From Flammeovirga pectinis (lineage in GTDB: Bacteria; Bacteroidota; Bacteroidia; Cytophagales; Flammeovirgaceae), in NCBI RefSeq assembly GCF_003970675.1, contig NZ_CP034562.1:4004001-4068000 (forward strand): a DNA stretch of 64,000 bases. Direction: 5' to 3'. The notes under the pieces were generated by a model. That model was not told the DNA's origin and searched no databases. It saw only the letters and a list, made by a program, of their open reading frames with translations. Numbering within the stretch: the stretch's first letter is position 1; the number at the start of each line of letters is the position of its first letter. Shown piece by piece: positions 48,124 through 57,895 of this stretch. Position numbers and translations under genes: made by a program.

Positions 48124-48182
48124 ATAAAAAACAACCTCAATTAACTATAAGTTTTATCGATAGTATTATAGAAAAAATCAAT

Positions 48183-48213
48183 TTTACAAATAGTTAAATC
48201 TGTAGTAAGTTTG
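48183..48213 (+). promoter_or_regulatory. Probable ahpC promoter
   Basis: TAAGTTTG at 48206-48213 matches the Bacteroidota -7 element TAnnTTTG, with TTTA at 48183-48186 placed 19 bp upstream as a weak -33. The start codon follows 41 bp later. Confidence 0.55.
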
Positions 48214-48254
48214 TAACACAATAAATCGAAAGAGAAATTAAACTTAATATAGAT

Positions 48255-48818
48255 ATGTCACAAATAGGAAAACAAGTAGTAGATTTTAAAGTTCAATCAT
48301 TCGCTAACAATGCATTCGAAACAGTTTCTAAAGCAGATGTTTTAGGAAAATGGTCTATCTTCTTCTTTTACCCAGCTGACTTCACTTTTGTTTGCCCAAC
48401 AGAATTAGAAGATTTAGCTAACCTTTACGAAGATTTCAAAGCTACAGGAACAGAAGTATATTCAGTTTCTACAGATACACACTTTGTACATAAGGCATGG
48501 CATGATACTTCTGATACAATCAAAAAAATTAATTACCCAATGCTAGCAGACCCAACTGGTGTGTTATCAAGAGGTTTTGATGTTATGATTGAGGAAGACG
48601 GAATGGCTGAAAGAGGTACATTTATTGTAAATCCAGAAGGTGAAATCGTATCTTACGAAGTAGTAGCAGGTAACGTAGGTAGAAATGCTGAAGAGTTACT
48701 AAGAAAATTAAAAGCGTTACAATTTGTTGCCGCTAACCCAGCAGAGGTGTGCCCAGCAAAATGGAAAGAAGGAAACGAAACATTAAAGCCTAGCATTGAT
48801 TTAGTAGGCTTAATCTAG
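48255..48818 (+). CDS. ahpC: Alkyl hydroperoxide reductase subunit C (peroxiredoxin)
   Basis: 187 residues, the usual AhpC length. Peroxidatic Cys47 sits in DFTFVCPTELEDL and the resolving Cys near residue 167 in EVCPAKWKEG, so it is a typical 2-Cys peroxiredoxin of the AhpC/Prx1 type that reduces H2O2 and organic peroxides in the cytoplasm. An AhpF partner is not adjacent. Codon use looks optimised, as for an abundant protein. A strong terminator follows directly, so it is monocistronic. Confidence 0.95.
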   Translation: MSQIGKQVVDFKVQSFANNAFETVSKADVLGKWSIFFFYPADFTFVCPTELEDLANLYEDFKATGTEVYSVSTDTHFVHKAWHDTSDTIKKINYPMLADPTGVLSRGFDVMIEEDGMAERGTFIVNPEGEIVSYEVVAGNVGRNAEELLRKLKALQFVAANPAEVCPAKWKEGNETLKPSIDLVGLI

Positions 48819-48845
48819 AAATAAATACTCATCCATACTTTCAGA

Positions 48846-48883
48846 GAGGTGAATCTATATAATGTAGATTTACCTCTTTTTTT
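48846..48883 (+). terminator. Terminator of ahpC
   Basis: GAGGT-AATCTA stem (48846-48857) pairing with TAGATT-ACCTC (48865-48876), one internal mismatch, then an 8-base T tract. Confidence 0.8.
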
Positions 48884-48981
48884 ATTTCTATTTATATGAA
48901 GAGTATAACTATAAGTAGAGTGGGTAATTAACTATTCGTAAAGGTGTTATATTATATCATCATATCTAATAAATTAACCCT

Positions 48982-51312
48982 ATGAAAAATACGATCATCT
49001 TCTTCTTCCTTTTGTTCACACTAAAAATTTATGCTTCTGATAGCGTAAAAGTAGATAGAACTGTTTTACCAATTAAAGACCCTTACAGAAAACACATTAC
49101 AGTGCAGAATGCAAGGAATGTAAAAGCCCCAAAACCTTTTAAAATTACAGCTCCAAAAGGTGCTCCAAATGTAGTTGTTATTATGTTAGATGATGCTGGT
49201 TTTGGTACTGCAAGTCCGTTTGGTGGAATAGCAGACACTCCACATATGGATAATTTTGCTAAGGAGGCCCTTCTATATAATCAATTTCATACTACATCTC
49301 TTTGCTCACCAACTAGACAAGCATTAAAAACAGGTAGAAATCATCATACATGTAATCAAGCAGCAATAACAGAAATGGCCACTTCCTTTCCAGGTTATAC
49401 AGGCCAATTACCTACTGCTGTAAACTCCATTGCAACAATTTTAAATTTTAACGGATATAGTACAGGAGCATTCGGCAAATGGCACGAAACTGCTGTTTGG
49501 GAAACTTCCATTTCTGGTCCTTTTGATCGTTGGCCTAACCGACAAGGCTTTGATGAGTTTTATGGCTTTATTGGTGGAGAAACGAACCAATGGAGACCAA
49601 GTGTTTTTCATAATTTGAATAGAGTAGAAACCCCAAATAATCCGGAATATCACTTCATGAAAGATATGACAGATAGAGCTGTTTCTTGGGTGAATTTCCA
49701 ACATGCAATAACACCTGACAAACCATATTTCATGTATTTTACTCCTGGAGCAGTTCACGCCCCTCATCATGTTCCTGAAAGTTATATTGCTAAACAAAAA
49801 GGTAAGTTTGACGAAGGTTGGGATGTTATAAGAAATCAAATTTTTGAAAAGCAAAAGAAATTAGGCATCATTCCAAAAGATGCTGTATTACCTCCAAAAC
49901 CAAAAGATATAAAAGATTGGAACAGTTTATCTGCCACAGAAAAAAAACTATTTGCACGTCAGGCAGAAGTATTTGCAGCTTTTTTAGAAATGACAGATTA
50001 TGAAATTGGAAGATTGATAAGTAAACTCCCTGACCCTGATAATACCCTTATTTTCTACATTACCGGTGATAATGGAACAAGTGCCGAAGGTGGAATGGAT
50101 GGATTATTTAATGAGTACACCTACTTTAATGGAGCCAATAAGTTTAATACAGTAGACTTTATGATGAAGTATTATGATAAGTGGGGTAGCCCAGAAACTT
50201 ATCCGCATATGGCTGCAGGGTGGGCTGTTGCTTTTGATGCTCCTTTTAAATGGACAAAACAAATTGCGTCTGATTATGGAGGAACAAGAAATGGACTTAT
50301 GGTAAAGTGGCCTAAAGGTATAACTGCTAAAAAAGAAATTAGACCACAATGGCATCATATTATTGATATTGCTCCAACAATCTTAGAAGCATGTAATTTA
50401 CCTGAACCTCAATTAGTACATGGAATACCTCAAATTCCAATGGCTGGTGTAAGTATGTTATATAGCTTTGACGATAAAGATATAAGCAGTAGAAGAACGC
50501 TTCAGTATTTTGAAATGATGGGAAATAGAGGATTGTATTATGATGGGTGGTTTGCAGGAACTGTACATTCCATTGCTTGGAAACAAGTACCCGAAGCTCC
50601 TTTAGAAGAAGACAAATGGTTCTTATATCATGTAGAAGAAGATTTTACCATGGCAAATGATGTTGCTGATAAATATCCTGAGAGGTTAAAAAAGATGCAA
50701 GATTTATTTAAAAATGAAGCAGTAAAATACAGTGTCTATCCTTTAGATGATAGAAAAGTAGAACGTTTAAATGCCAAATTAGCAGGCCGACCAGATCTTA
50801 TGGCTGGTAGAAATGAATTGACTCTTTTAGGTGGTATGACTGGATTGTATGGTAATAACTTCTTAAATATTAAAAATACCTCCTGGGAAATTGAAGCAGA
50901 AATTGAGGGAAAAGAAAAAGTTACTCAGGGTGTAATTTTACAACAAGCGGGTAGATTTGGCGGATGGTCATTATATGTACACAAAGGGAAATTAGCCTAC
51001 ACTTATAATTTCTTAGGTATTCAAGAATTTACTACAATTTCTAAGAGTACACTCCCTAAAGGGAAAGCAACTGTAAAAATGGATTTTGCTTACGAAGGTA
51101 AAGGTAGAGGCAAAGGTGGACTTGCAACCATCTATGTAAATAATAAAGAAGTGGGTAGTGTAAAAGTACCTTACACCCAAGCTATAGCATTTTCTGGTGA
51201 TGAAACCGTAAATGTTGGAGTCGATTTAGAAACTATGGTAAGTCAGAAATACACACCTGAAACTAGTAAATTTAATGGTGAAATTTTGTTTGTAACAACC
51301 AAACTCAAATAA
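48982..51312 (+). CDS. Type I arylsulfatase
   Basis: 776 residues with a short signal peptide (FFFLLFTLKIYAS). The alkaline-phosphatase-like sulfatase fold starts at PNVVVIMLDDAGFG (metal Asp70/Asp71), and the signature Cys108-Ser-Pro-Thr-Arg with ALKTGR follows; Cys108 is the residue converted to formylglycine by a maturation enzyme not in this window. GKWHE and the ITGDNG metal site near residue 360 are present. The C-terminal ~180 residues add a beta-sandwich (WEIEAEIEGKEKVTQGVILQQAGRFGGWSLYV). The layout resembles the large S1_4-type arylsulfatases. It acts in the periplasm or outside on sulfate esters; substrate unknown, stand-alone gene with its own terminator. Confidence 0.9.
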   Translation: MKNTIIFFFLLFTLKIYASDSVKVDRTVLPIKDPYRKHITVQNARNVKAPKPFKITAPKGAPNVVVIMLDDAGFGTASPFGGIADTPHMDNFAKEALLYNQFHTTSLCSPTRQALKTGRNHHTCNQAAITEMATSFPGYTGQLPTAVNSIATILNFNGYSTGAFGKWHETAVWETSISGPFDRWPNRQGFDEFYGFIGGETNQWRPSVFHNLNRVETPNNPEYHFMKDMTDRAVSWVNFQHAITPDKPYFMYFTPGAVHAPHHVPESYIAKQKGKFDEGWDVIRNQIFEKQKKLGIIPKDAVLPPKPKDIKDWNSLSATEKKLFARQAEVFAAFLEMTDYEIGRLISKLPDPDNTLIFYITGDNGTSAEGGMDGLFNEYTYFNGANKFNTVDFMMKYYDKWGSPETYPHMAAGWAVAFDAPFKWTKQIASDYGGTRNGLMVKWPKGITAKKEIRPQWHHIIDIAPTILEACNLPEPQLVHGIPQIPMAGVSMLYSFDDKDISSRRTLQYFEMMGNRGLYYDGWFAGTVHSIAWKQVPEAPLEEDKWFLYHVEEDFTMANDVADKYPERLKKMQDLFKNEAVKYSVYPLDDRKVERLNAKLAGRPDLMAGRNELTLLGGMTGLYGNNFLNIKNTSWEIEAEIEGKEKVTQGVILQQAGRFGGWSLYVHKGKLAYTYNFLGIQEFTTISKSTLPKGKATVKMDFAYEGKGRGKGGLATIYVNNKEVGSVKVPYTQAIAFSGDETVNVGVDLETMVSQKYTPETSKFNGEILFVTTKLK

Positions 51313-51336
51313 CAATATCAACATTTAAGACTATGG

Positions 51337-51378
51337 AACACGTAACCTCATGTAAAAAGGGTTACGTGTTTTTTTTTG
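51337..51378 (+). terminator. Terminator of the sulfatase gene
   Basis: Perfect 11-bp stem AACACGTAACC (51337-51347) with GGTTACGTGTT (51360-51370), 12-nt loop, and an 8-base T tract. Confidence 0.88.
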
Positions 51379-51574
51379 ACTATAAAACAAAAAGGAAAGA
51401 ATATATTATACTTATTAACTAGTACTTACAATCGTTATTTTTGATCTTTTCATGTTGTCTTTTACAATTATTAATGGCTTTTTTTGACTAGTCGTTATAT
51501 TAAATTGTTATAGTTTATAGAATTAGTAGACTTTTAAAACACGCTAATTACCCAATAATTAATCTCATTAAGAC

Positions 51575-53149
51575 ATGAAAAAATATTTATTCATAGCAGT
51601 ACTGTTTTTCCTTTATTCTTGTGCTGACAAGGAACAAGAATCAATTCCATCATCACAAAATGATGAACTGAGGAAACTTGAAAATAAAATCACAGAATTA
51701 AACGAGCAAATTACATCCGTTTCTAAACAAAAAGAGGGTGTAAATAATAATAATGCAGCTCTATCACAAGCTAATAAAGACTTGTTAGATGAGGTGGCTA
51801 AACAAGAGCAGAGTAACCAGACATTGCAAAATGCGATGAGTAAGAAAGAACAGGATAATAAGGTACTAGAAGATCAAATTCAAAAAGAATCTAAAAAGAA
51901 TCTAGTCTTAAAAGGTGAAGTAGATCAGAAAGTATTAGATAATCAGAATTTACAAAATAAGGTTACTCAAAAAGAACAAGATAATCAATTTTTACAAGGA
52001 GAAGTCAGTAAAAAAGATAAATTAAATCAAGACTTGTTTGATAAATTAATACAAGAAAAAAAAGACAAGCAAGTAGTTGATAATAAGATGAATAAAAGTA
52101 ATCAAGAGAATCAATTATTAAGAAATGAGGTAAACAAGAAAGATCAAAAAAATAAGGATTTAAGTCAAAAATTGACGAAAAAAGATAGTAAAAACACGCA
52201 ACTCCAATCTAAAATAAAAAGTAATACTCAAACTGCTTCAGCATTATCTCAGACTAATCAGAATTTACAAAATCAACTTTCCTCTGTAAATGCAGAAGTA
52301 CAAAAGAGAGATCAGGAGATTTTAAAATTTAAAGATGATTTAAATCAATCTAAAATAGCGTTACAAAGTTTAAAATCGAATGTAAACGTAAAGCAAAAAG
52401 AGATTGATGACTTAACGAAGGAAGTTGATAATACAAAACGTCAGTTAGTAGATTACTTAAAAAGGTTAGCACCTAGTCAGAAAGAAAAAATTAAAAATAT
52501 TAAAATAATTATTTTTTCTGATAAGACTCAAACAATAGACCCATTAAAACTTAAAGAAATTATTACATTCACTAATGAAGTGTACAAGAAAGCTGTTCAA
52601 GATTATATGAATGATCCAAAGAACGAACTTAAAAAATATATGTATGATATTTCAAATTTTAAGGTAACATCAGAAACTTACACTGGTACTTATGGTCTTA
52701 AATTTTTGATGCGAGTGAAACAACAAACAGATGAATTTGATAAATTGATAGAAACGTTAAGTTCAACAAATCAACTTCCTGTATTAAAAACTAACGAAGA
52801 AATAACAGTATATGCTTATATGAGCTCTTCTATTTGGTCAAGTAAATTTGAAGCTACCTTTGTAAATGGAAAATTACAAATAAATACAGGGACACCTGTA
52901 AAAGGATCAATAACAGCTAAATATGGAGATAATCTAAAAAAAGGTATTACTTCTAATCCTATGAATATCCTTTTTAGTACAGTAGATAATCATATTCTCG
53001 CACATGAAATTGGTCATGGTTTTGGGTTTATGCATGATATGCAAAATAAGAAGGCCCTTATGAATGGATTAGGAAGTAAAAATGTGAAATTTTTCACAAA
53101 AGACAGAGCAGATCTATTAACAGAGAAGTTACTCGGTTTGAGTAAATAA
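51575..53149 (+). CDS. Coiled-coil-stalked lipoprotein with a metzincin-like metalloprotease end
   Basis: 524 residues with a lipoprotein signal (LYSC, Cys16). Residues ~28-290 are coiled coil; within them residues 76-215 form ten consecutive 14-residue repeats (pattern x-K-x-x-x-N-x-x-L-x-x-x-V/I-x, for example KKEQDNKVLEDQIQ). Residues ~300-524 are a compact domain with the zinc motif HEIGHGFGFMH at 477-487, i.e. HExxHxxGxxH, and a following ALMNG that could be the Met-turn of metzincins. So a protease appears to stand on a long rod anchored in a membrane. No adjacent substrate or partner gene; own terminator downstream. The specific peptidase family cannot be named by eye. Confidence 0.75.
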   Translation: MKKYLFIAVLFFLYSCADKEQESIPSSQNDELRKLENKITELNEQITSVSKQKEGVNNNNAALSQANKDLLDEVAKQEQSNQTLQNAMSKKEQDNKVLEDQIQKESKKNLVLKGEVDQKVLDNQNLQNKVTQKEQDNQFLQGEVSKKDKLNQDLFDKLIQEKKDKQVVDNKMNKSNQENQLLRNEVNKKDQKNKDLSQKLTKKDSKNTQLQSKIKSNTQTASALSQTNQNLQNQLSSVNAEVQKRDQEILKFKDDLNQSKIALQSLKSNVNVKQKEIDDLTKEVDNTKRQLVDYLKRLAPSQKEKIKNIKIIIFSDKTQTIDPLKLKEIITFTNEVYKKAVQDYMNDPKNELKKYMYDISNFKVTSETYTGTYGLKFLMRVKQQTDEFDKLIETLSSTNQLPVLKTNEEITVYAYMSSSIWSSKFEATFVNGKLQINTGTPVKGSITAKYGDNLKKGITSNPMNILFSTVDNHILAHEIGHGFGFMHDMQNKKALMNGLGSKNVKFFTKDRADLLTEKLLGLSK

Positions 53150-53170
53150 TATTTTCTCTTTTTTTATATA

Positions 53171-53225
53171 AACACCTATTAGTAAAAGGAGTACTATCCT
53201 TAGCTAATAGGTGTTCTGTTTTTTT
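53171..53225 (+). terminator. Terminator of the protease gene
   Basis: Perfect 12-bp stem AACACCTATTAG (53171-53182) with CTAATAGGTGTT (53204-53215), an inner AGGA/TCCT stem, and a T tract at 53219-53225. Confidence 0.88.
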
Positions 53226-53345
53226 AAAAATCTCGTTATTAATAAGACAATATCTCTTGTTTAGCAAAAGTTAATTTCATTATATGCTTATCCGTAAAAA
53301 TAACAGTACGTATCTCTAATACGTTCTACTCCTCTAATTCACCCA

Positions 53346-55090
53346 GTTCTGATTCACTTTTGGTGGAAAGCTTTTTTAACATTTAGCATATAAGATATTA
53401 TTAATTTTGTTATTATGATATCACTCTCTACCTTTTCTAGTTTTGGTTCATTTGAATTTGATGGGTTCTCTGTTGATGAATCTAATACTGTAAAGAAAAG
53501 AATCATTCATTTGAAATCTATATCTCCTTCCGGAAAATGTCCTTGTTGTCATACAGAAAGTAATTCAAAACATAGCTATTATTTACGTAACCTCAAAGAT
53601 TTATCTTGGTCAGATTCTAGTGTTGAAGTTTCCTTAAAAGTAAAAAAATTCATTGTTCGAGGAAGATTTTTACTGAACGTTTTACTCAAGAAATACAACC
53701 TTATGCTCGTTCTACAACTAGATTACAACATCAATTAATGGTTTTAGGACTCACAATAGGTGTACGAGCATTACAACGAATATCATCACATCTACAATTA
53801 GAATATTCCACTTCATCTTTGTTGCGTTTTGCTCATTTGTTTCAAGTGAATGACAATAATAAACTCACTATTAATTGTTTAGGCATTTAAAAAACAAGTT
53901 TCCTATGATACTATTTTAGTGAATTTGGAAACTAAATAACCCATAGCTTTACTTCCTGATAGAAAAGTAGAGACCGTAAGTAAGTGGTTATTAGCACATC
54001 CTGAAATTAAAATAATTACCCGTGATGGGTCCAGTAGTTATGCATCAACAGCAACAAAAGGAGCTCCTCAAGCAGAACAAATAAGTGATAAATGGCATAT
54101 CAGCTGTAATTAGAAGCTATTTAGAAGGATATAAAAGTGATATTAGAACAGTTTGTGAAACTATTTCAGCAAATGGACACGAAAAATTGAAGTCTGCTCT
54201 TCTTTCTCAAAAGATTGAATTGCCTGAGACTAAATACTCTGCATTATTTAAAAAAGTCAAAGAACTACAAAAAGAAGGTAAATTATCACAAAGGAAGATT
54301 GCTAAGGAATTAGGTATGAATAGAGATGCAGTCGGAAGATATTTTAAGTTGGATGCTTATCCACGTAATTTTTCTGAGCCTATATATGAAAAAAATATAG
54401 CTCTTTTATTCGCAAACTTTGGAAAAATGGTGAACGAAGTGCTAAGGAGATATGGCGAAAAATAAAAGAAAAAGGATATTCAAGAGATTATCCTCATTTC
54501 TATAGATATGTTCAGTCCCATGTTAAAAAACCCATGTAGATATTCATCCATTAAAAATTAAATATAACACTATTAATCAGGTAAATAGATGTTTATTTCT
54601 TCATAGTAACGAAAGAACTATGGAAGAATCTACATTTATAAAATCACTTTGTGATAAAATTCCTCACTTAGAAAAATTGCGTAAACGCTATTTTGAATAC
54701 CGTAATATCTTCTTATCTAAGTTACCTGATAAATTACCAACTTGGTTAGCATCAGCTAAAGAATTGTCTATTGAAGGTCTAACTAGATTAGTTGGAGGAA
54801 TTGAAAGAGATATGGAAGCTGTTAAAAATGCTGCTATTTATAAATTAACAAATGGTCAAGTAGAAGGGCAAGTCAATAAATTAAAAATGATAAAACGTAA
54901 AGGGTATGGAAGGGCAAAATTACCCTTTTTAGAAAAACAGATGATGATATTAAATGAGTTATAAATGATAAAATAAAGCATCAAACCTGATCATAAAATT
55001 ACTTTTATACAGTGATTTTGTAGCGTAAAAATGAAGTGTTATTACCTCCTATAAATGTTAAAAAGCTTTCCACCAAAAGTGAATCAGAAC
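53346..55090. mobile_element. Decayed ISL3-family insertion sequence
   Basis: Bounded by near-perfect terminal inverted repeats: left 53346-53380 (GTTCTGATTCACTTTTGGTG...) and right 55057-55090 as its reverse complement, differing by one T in a T run. Inside is one transposase broken into several frames. No 8-bp target duplication is visible next to the ends (TTCACCCA on the left, CTCCTGTG on the right), so the junctions have changed since insertion. It forms the left border of the lanthipeptide cluster. Confidence 0.85.
53415..54964 (+). pseudogene. ISL3-family transposase, broken
   Basis: Recognisable pieces in order: the N-terminal zinc finger (CPCCHTESNSKHSYYLRNLKDLSW, 53415-53670), a frameshift near 53660 after KKFIVRG into FTERFTQEIQPYARSTTRLQ, a stop, then VNLETK with a stop and LLPDRKVETVSKWLLAHPEIKIITRDGSSSYA and GAPQAEQISDKWHI (the DDE catalytic region), a further break before the helical insert (KLSQRKIAKELGMNRDAVGRYF), and the C-terminal catalytic Glu region (NGQVEGQVNKLKMIKRKGYGRAKLPFLEKQMM, ending 54964). 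At least four disruptions, so it cannot make active transposase by itself. Confidence 0.88.
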
Positions 55091-55672
55091 CTCCTGTGTT
55101 TGATAAAGTTTAATACTAAAATTTATGTAGCCTAAGAAGAAAAAATTTCAATATAATTTGTGTATTTTAAAAAAAAAACATATTATTGTGATAACTAAAA
55201 ACTAATTTTAAATAAATCTTTCATTAAAAATGACCTCAATCAAAAACCTTCATTTAAAGAGAACTCAAACTTTATTAAGTTAGAATCTATATCATGTGAA
55301 ATTGAAATCATTATTTATAGAGATATGAAATAACCAACAAATGCGAAAGTATAAAATAAAATGATTTATCATTTTTCAAATTGAATGTTACAAATCAATG
55401 TAAATCACATATTTTATGTCTAAACATTTATTTTCGTATTGAATTTATATTCTTGCTAAATCTTAAAATTGTTATAAACCTCTTTCATACTATTATTATA
55501 TAGACAAATCCTCAATGGGATAATCACATATAAAATATGTATTACTTTTATGTATTTTAAAATTTTTACGAATAGTTTAAAATTTAATGGTATATCTCGT
55601 TGTGTCTTTATATTTTAATTTAAATATAATAAATTATATTACACTTAAACTATTTTCAATCTAATATTTTTT
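55091..55672. other. AT-rich region before the lanthipeptide cluster, 582 bp
   Basis: Extremely AT-rich. No gene was recognised apart from trivial frames under 20 codons. It should contain the promoter of the precursor gene, but no confident -33/-7 pair could be placed. Confidence 0.45.
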
Positions 55673-55843
55673 ATGAAAAAGAAAATCAAATTAAACAAAG
55701 AGACACTAGTCTCTTTACAAGAAGATCAAATGAAATCTTCTTTTGGTGCTGAACAAAGTAATGATTCAGGTGCTGTGTGCGACAATGAAATAGGAGCTTT
55801 AGCAATCGCAGCTGATTCTTGCTGCAAAAAATCTTGTAACTAA
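55673..55843 (+). CDS. Class I lanthipeptide precursor (LanA-like)
   Basis: 56 residues, start ATG 55673, stop TAA 55841. The leader MKKKIKLNKETLVSLQEDQM has the KLNKET-x-x-x-L pattern of Bacteroidota class I lanthipeptide leaders, which LanB recognises. Met20, Leu15 and Gly25-Ala26 fit a double-glycine-type cleavage site (positions -7, -12, -2/-1) for a C39 protease, leaving a 30-residue core from Glu27. The core has four Ser (29, 32, 49, 54) and four Cys (36, 50, 51, 55), with an adjacent Cys-Cys, and no Thr, so up to four lanthionine rings are possible on paper. It lies 112 bp before the LanC gene and in the same cluster as a full LanB. Ring pattern and exact cleavage site are inference. 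Confidence 0.82.
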   Translation: MKKKIKLNKETLVSLQEDQMKSSFGAEQSNDSGAVCDNEIGALAIAADSCCKKSCN

Positions 55844-55954
55844 TAGTTTTTTAACTATGAATTTACAATAGATAATTTCTTTGTTATATAAAAAGTCTAT
55901 TTATCAGTCGTTTAGACTAGTTTAAACGACTGATATTCATATATTTAAATACTC

Positions 55955-57193
55955 ATGTCAATTTTAAATCAAAATATTAATACTCAGCTTGAAAAAATAT
56001 ATAGCACAATCGAGTCTTTATTGGTGACACTAAACACTAATATAAAAGCAGTAGAAAAATCAAAAGATATAAGTTTAGGAAATGGATTGTCAGCATTAAC
56101 CATTTGTAACTTTTATGCAGGAAGATATCTAAATGATTCCACATATATTGAGAAAGGTAATGAACTAGTGGAAATGATAATTGATATATTAAATGAGCAA
56201 AGTTTTTCCTTAAAAAATATGTTCTCTTATTTTAATGGTCTAACTGGAGTTTGCTATCTATTTAATCATTTACAAAAAAAGGATCTCATTGTATTTGATG
56301 TGCAAGAAAATTTATCTGCTATTGAAAATTATATTTTTGATTTAGGTTATAAATCAATAAAAGTAGGTAAAAGTGATTATTTACATGGTGGTTTAGGAAT
56401 TTTATATTATTTCTTAAAAAGAATTGAAAGTGAGATCAATGTAGAGCGTTGTAACAAGATAATTGATGCCTATTTTACAAAAGCTAAAATTGATGAACAG
56501 GGCCTTCGAATGATAAATACTGTGTTATTTGAGGCGGTTGAAGAAGAGTATAACTTAGGTTTAGCTCATGGTCTTGCTGGTCAACTTATCATATTAAGTC
56601 ACGCTTATGAGAAGGGACTAAAAAAGGAAAAAATACAATATATCATTGAGCAAGGGGTGAAATATATAGAAGGGAAGAAAAGAAAGTTAGAAAAAACGAA
56701 CGGTAACTCTTTATATGCAGTGAGTTTTATTGATATTTTACCTCCTGATGACCCTGCAAATTTAGAGTTTTATGATTCTCGATTAGCATAATGTTATGGA
56801 GATCTTAATTTTGCCGTGATGTACTTTAAGTTAGGGAAGATATTTAACAACCCCAATTATATAGAAAGAGCAACTGAGATTTCAACTAGAGTAGCTTATA
56901 TTAGAAATATAGAAACTGCTAAAATTGGAACTTCATTTTTCTGCCATGGATCTGCTGGAGTAGCTTATATCTTTAATAGTTTTTATAAAAAGACCAATAA
57001 GAACATTTTCTTTGAAGCGAGTGCTTATTGGTTATCATTTACATTGGAAAATATTGAAGAGCAAATCAAAATGCTTAAAACTAAGAATCAATCATGCCTT
57101 TTAGGAGGTGGAGGAGGTACTTTACTAAGCTTACTTTCATTCTTGAATAAAGATAGCACTGATAAATGGAATGAATTATTTATTCTAGATTAG
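55955..57193 (+). pseudogene. Lanthionine synthetase C (LanC), interrupted by an in-frame stop
   Basis: One continuous frame of about 412 codons broken only by TAA at 56789-56791. The first 278 residues contain the early LanC helices, YLHGGLGILYYF and LGLAHGLAGQLIIL. Directly after the stop comes [15 protein letters not shown], then [13 protein letters not shown] and [18 protein letters not shown] and CHG carry the zinc ligands. The stop stands where most LanC proteins have Trp (SRLAW-CYGD), so restarting at the nearby GTG/ATG would lose the first zinc Cys. LanC normally adds Cys thiols to dehydrated Ser/Thr to make (methyl)lanthionine. As written, no active single-chain LanC can be made without readthrough. 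A sequencing error would need two base changes from TGG. Confidence 0.88.
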
Positions 57194-57355
57194 TTTTTAC
57201 TTATAGGTCCGTAAAGAAAATGATTAATGTTGTGCTATTAAAAGTAAATCCTTTTAATATTATTCGTTTATTATGTGTCGTTATGTGAAATAGAGGTTTT
57301 TAGTATTTAATTATGTATTATTCATCATTGATAATATTAATTTTCACTTTAAGTA

Positions 57356-57739
57356 ATGGAACAAAAAATTAAAATTGGATTACTAGACTTTGGTATTAGG
57401 AAAACTGACTATAGTAGTATGGGAAAGATTCTTGATGTCATGGAGTATGCTGAGCATGCTGACCGTTTAGGTTTTTCTAGAATTTGGTTAACAGAACATC
57501 ACAATTATTCTTCAAGCGATGCATGGTCTAGTCCACAAATGTTACTCCCGCTTATTTTAAATAATACGGATCAAATTAATGTTGGTGTTGCGGGGGTATT
57601 GTTAAATTATTACTCTTCATATTAAGTAGCATTAAATATTGATATTCAAGCATTTAAAACCCCTACTGGACTTTTGCCTTTATATCAGGAAACACCCATA
57701 TTTGATAGAATAAAAAAGCCTAATGTTTGCATTATTTAG
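57356..57739 (+). pseudogene. Truncated luciferase-like flavin-dependent monooxygenase (LLM)
   Basis: The 89 residues from ATG 57356 to TAA 57623 are the N-terminal part of an LLM-class oxidoreductase: IKIGLLDFGIR, DVMEYAEHADRLGFSRIWLTEHHN, LLPLILNNTDQINVGVAGVLLNYYS. Family members are about 330 residues. The same frame continues after the stop with VALNIDIQ, which still fits the family (usual YYSPxxVALxF), and then degenerates to a stop at 57739. So the gene has a nonsense change and a large 3' loss. LLM-fold enzymes occur in some lanthipeptide clusters as reductases of dehydroamino acids (as known for F420-dependent LanJ-type enzymes); that role here is inference from location. Confidence 0.8.
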
Positions 57740-57895
57740 ATAAAATATATTTCATTAACATAATTCACCTTTGCAATGTGAAAAATACCAATTCTTTTTA
57801 AAATTATACATCGATCGAACATAATTAGAGTTTGTGTATCCCAAAACTCTCCAAAAAAAAGGGATGTTTTATACATACAATTATTTATAATAATT

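Noticed and set aside
53338-55098. 8-bp target duplication of the ISL3 element
   Set aside because: Flanking octamers TTCACCCA and CTCCTGTG do not match in any register tried.
56816-57193. Second half of LanC as an independent small gene
   Set aside because: It is in the same frame as the first half, starts inside the CYGD helix and lacks the first zinc Cys, so it is better read as part of an interrupted gene.
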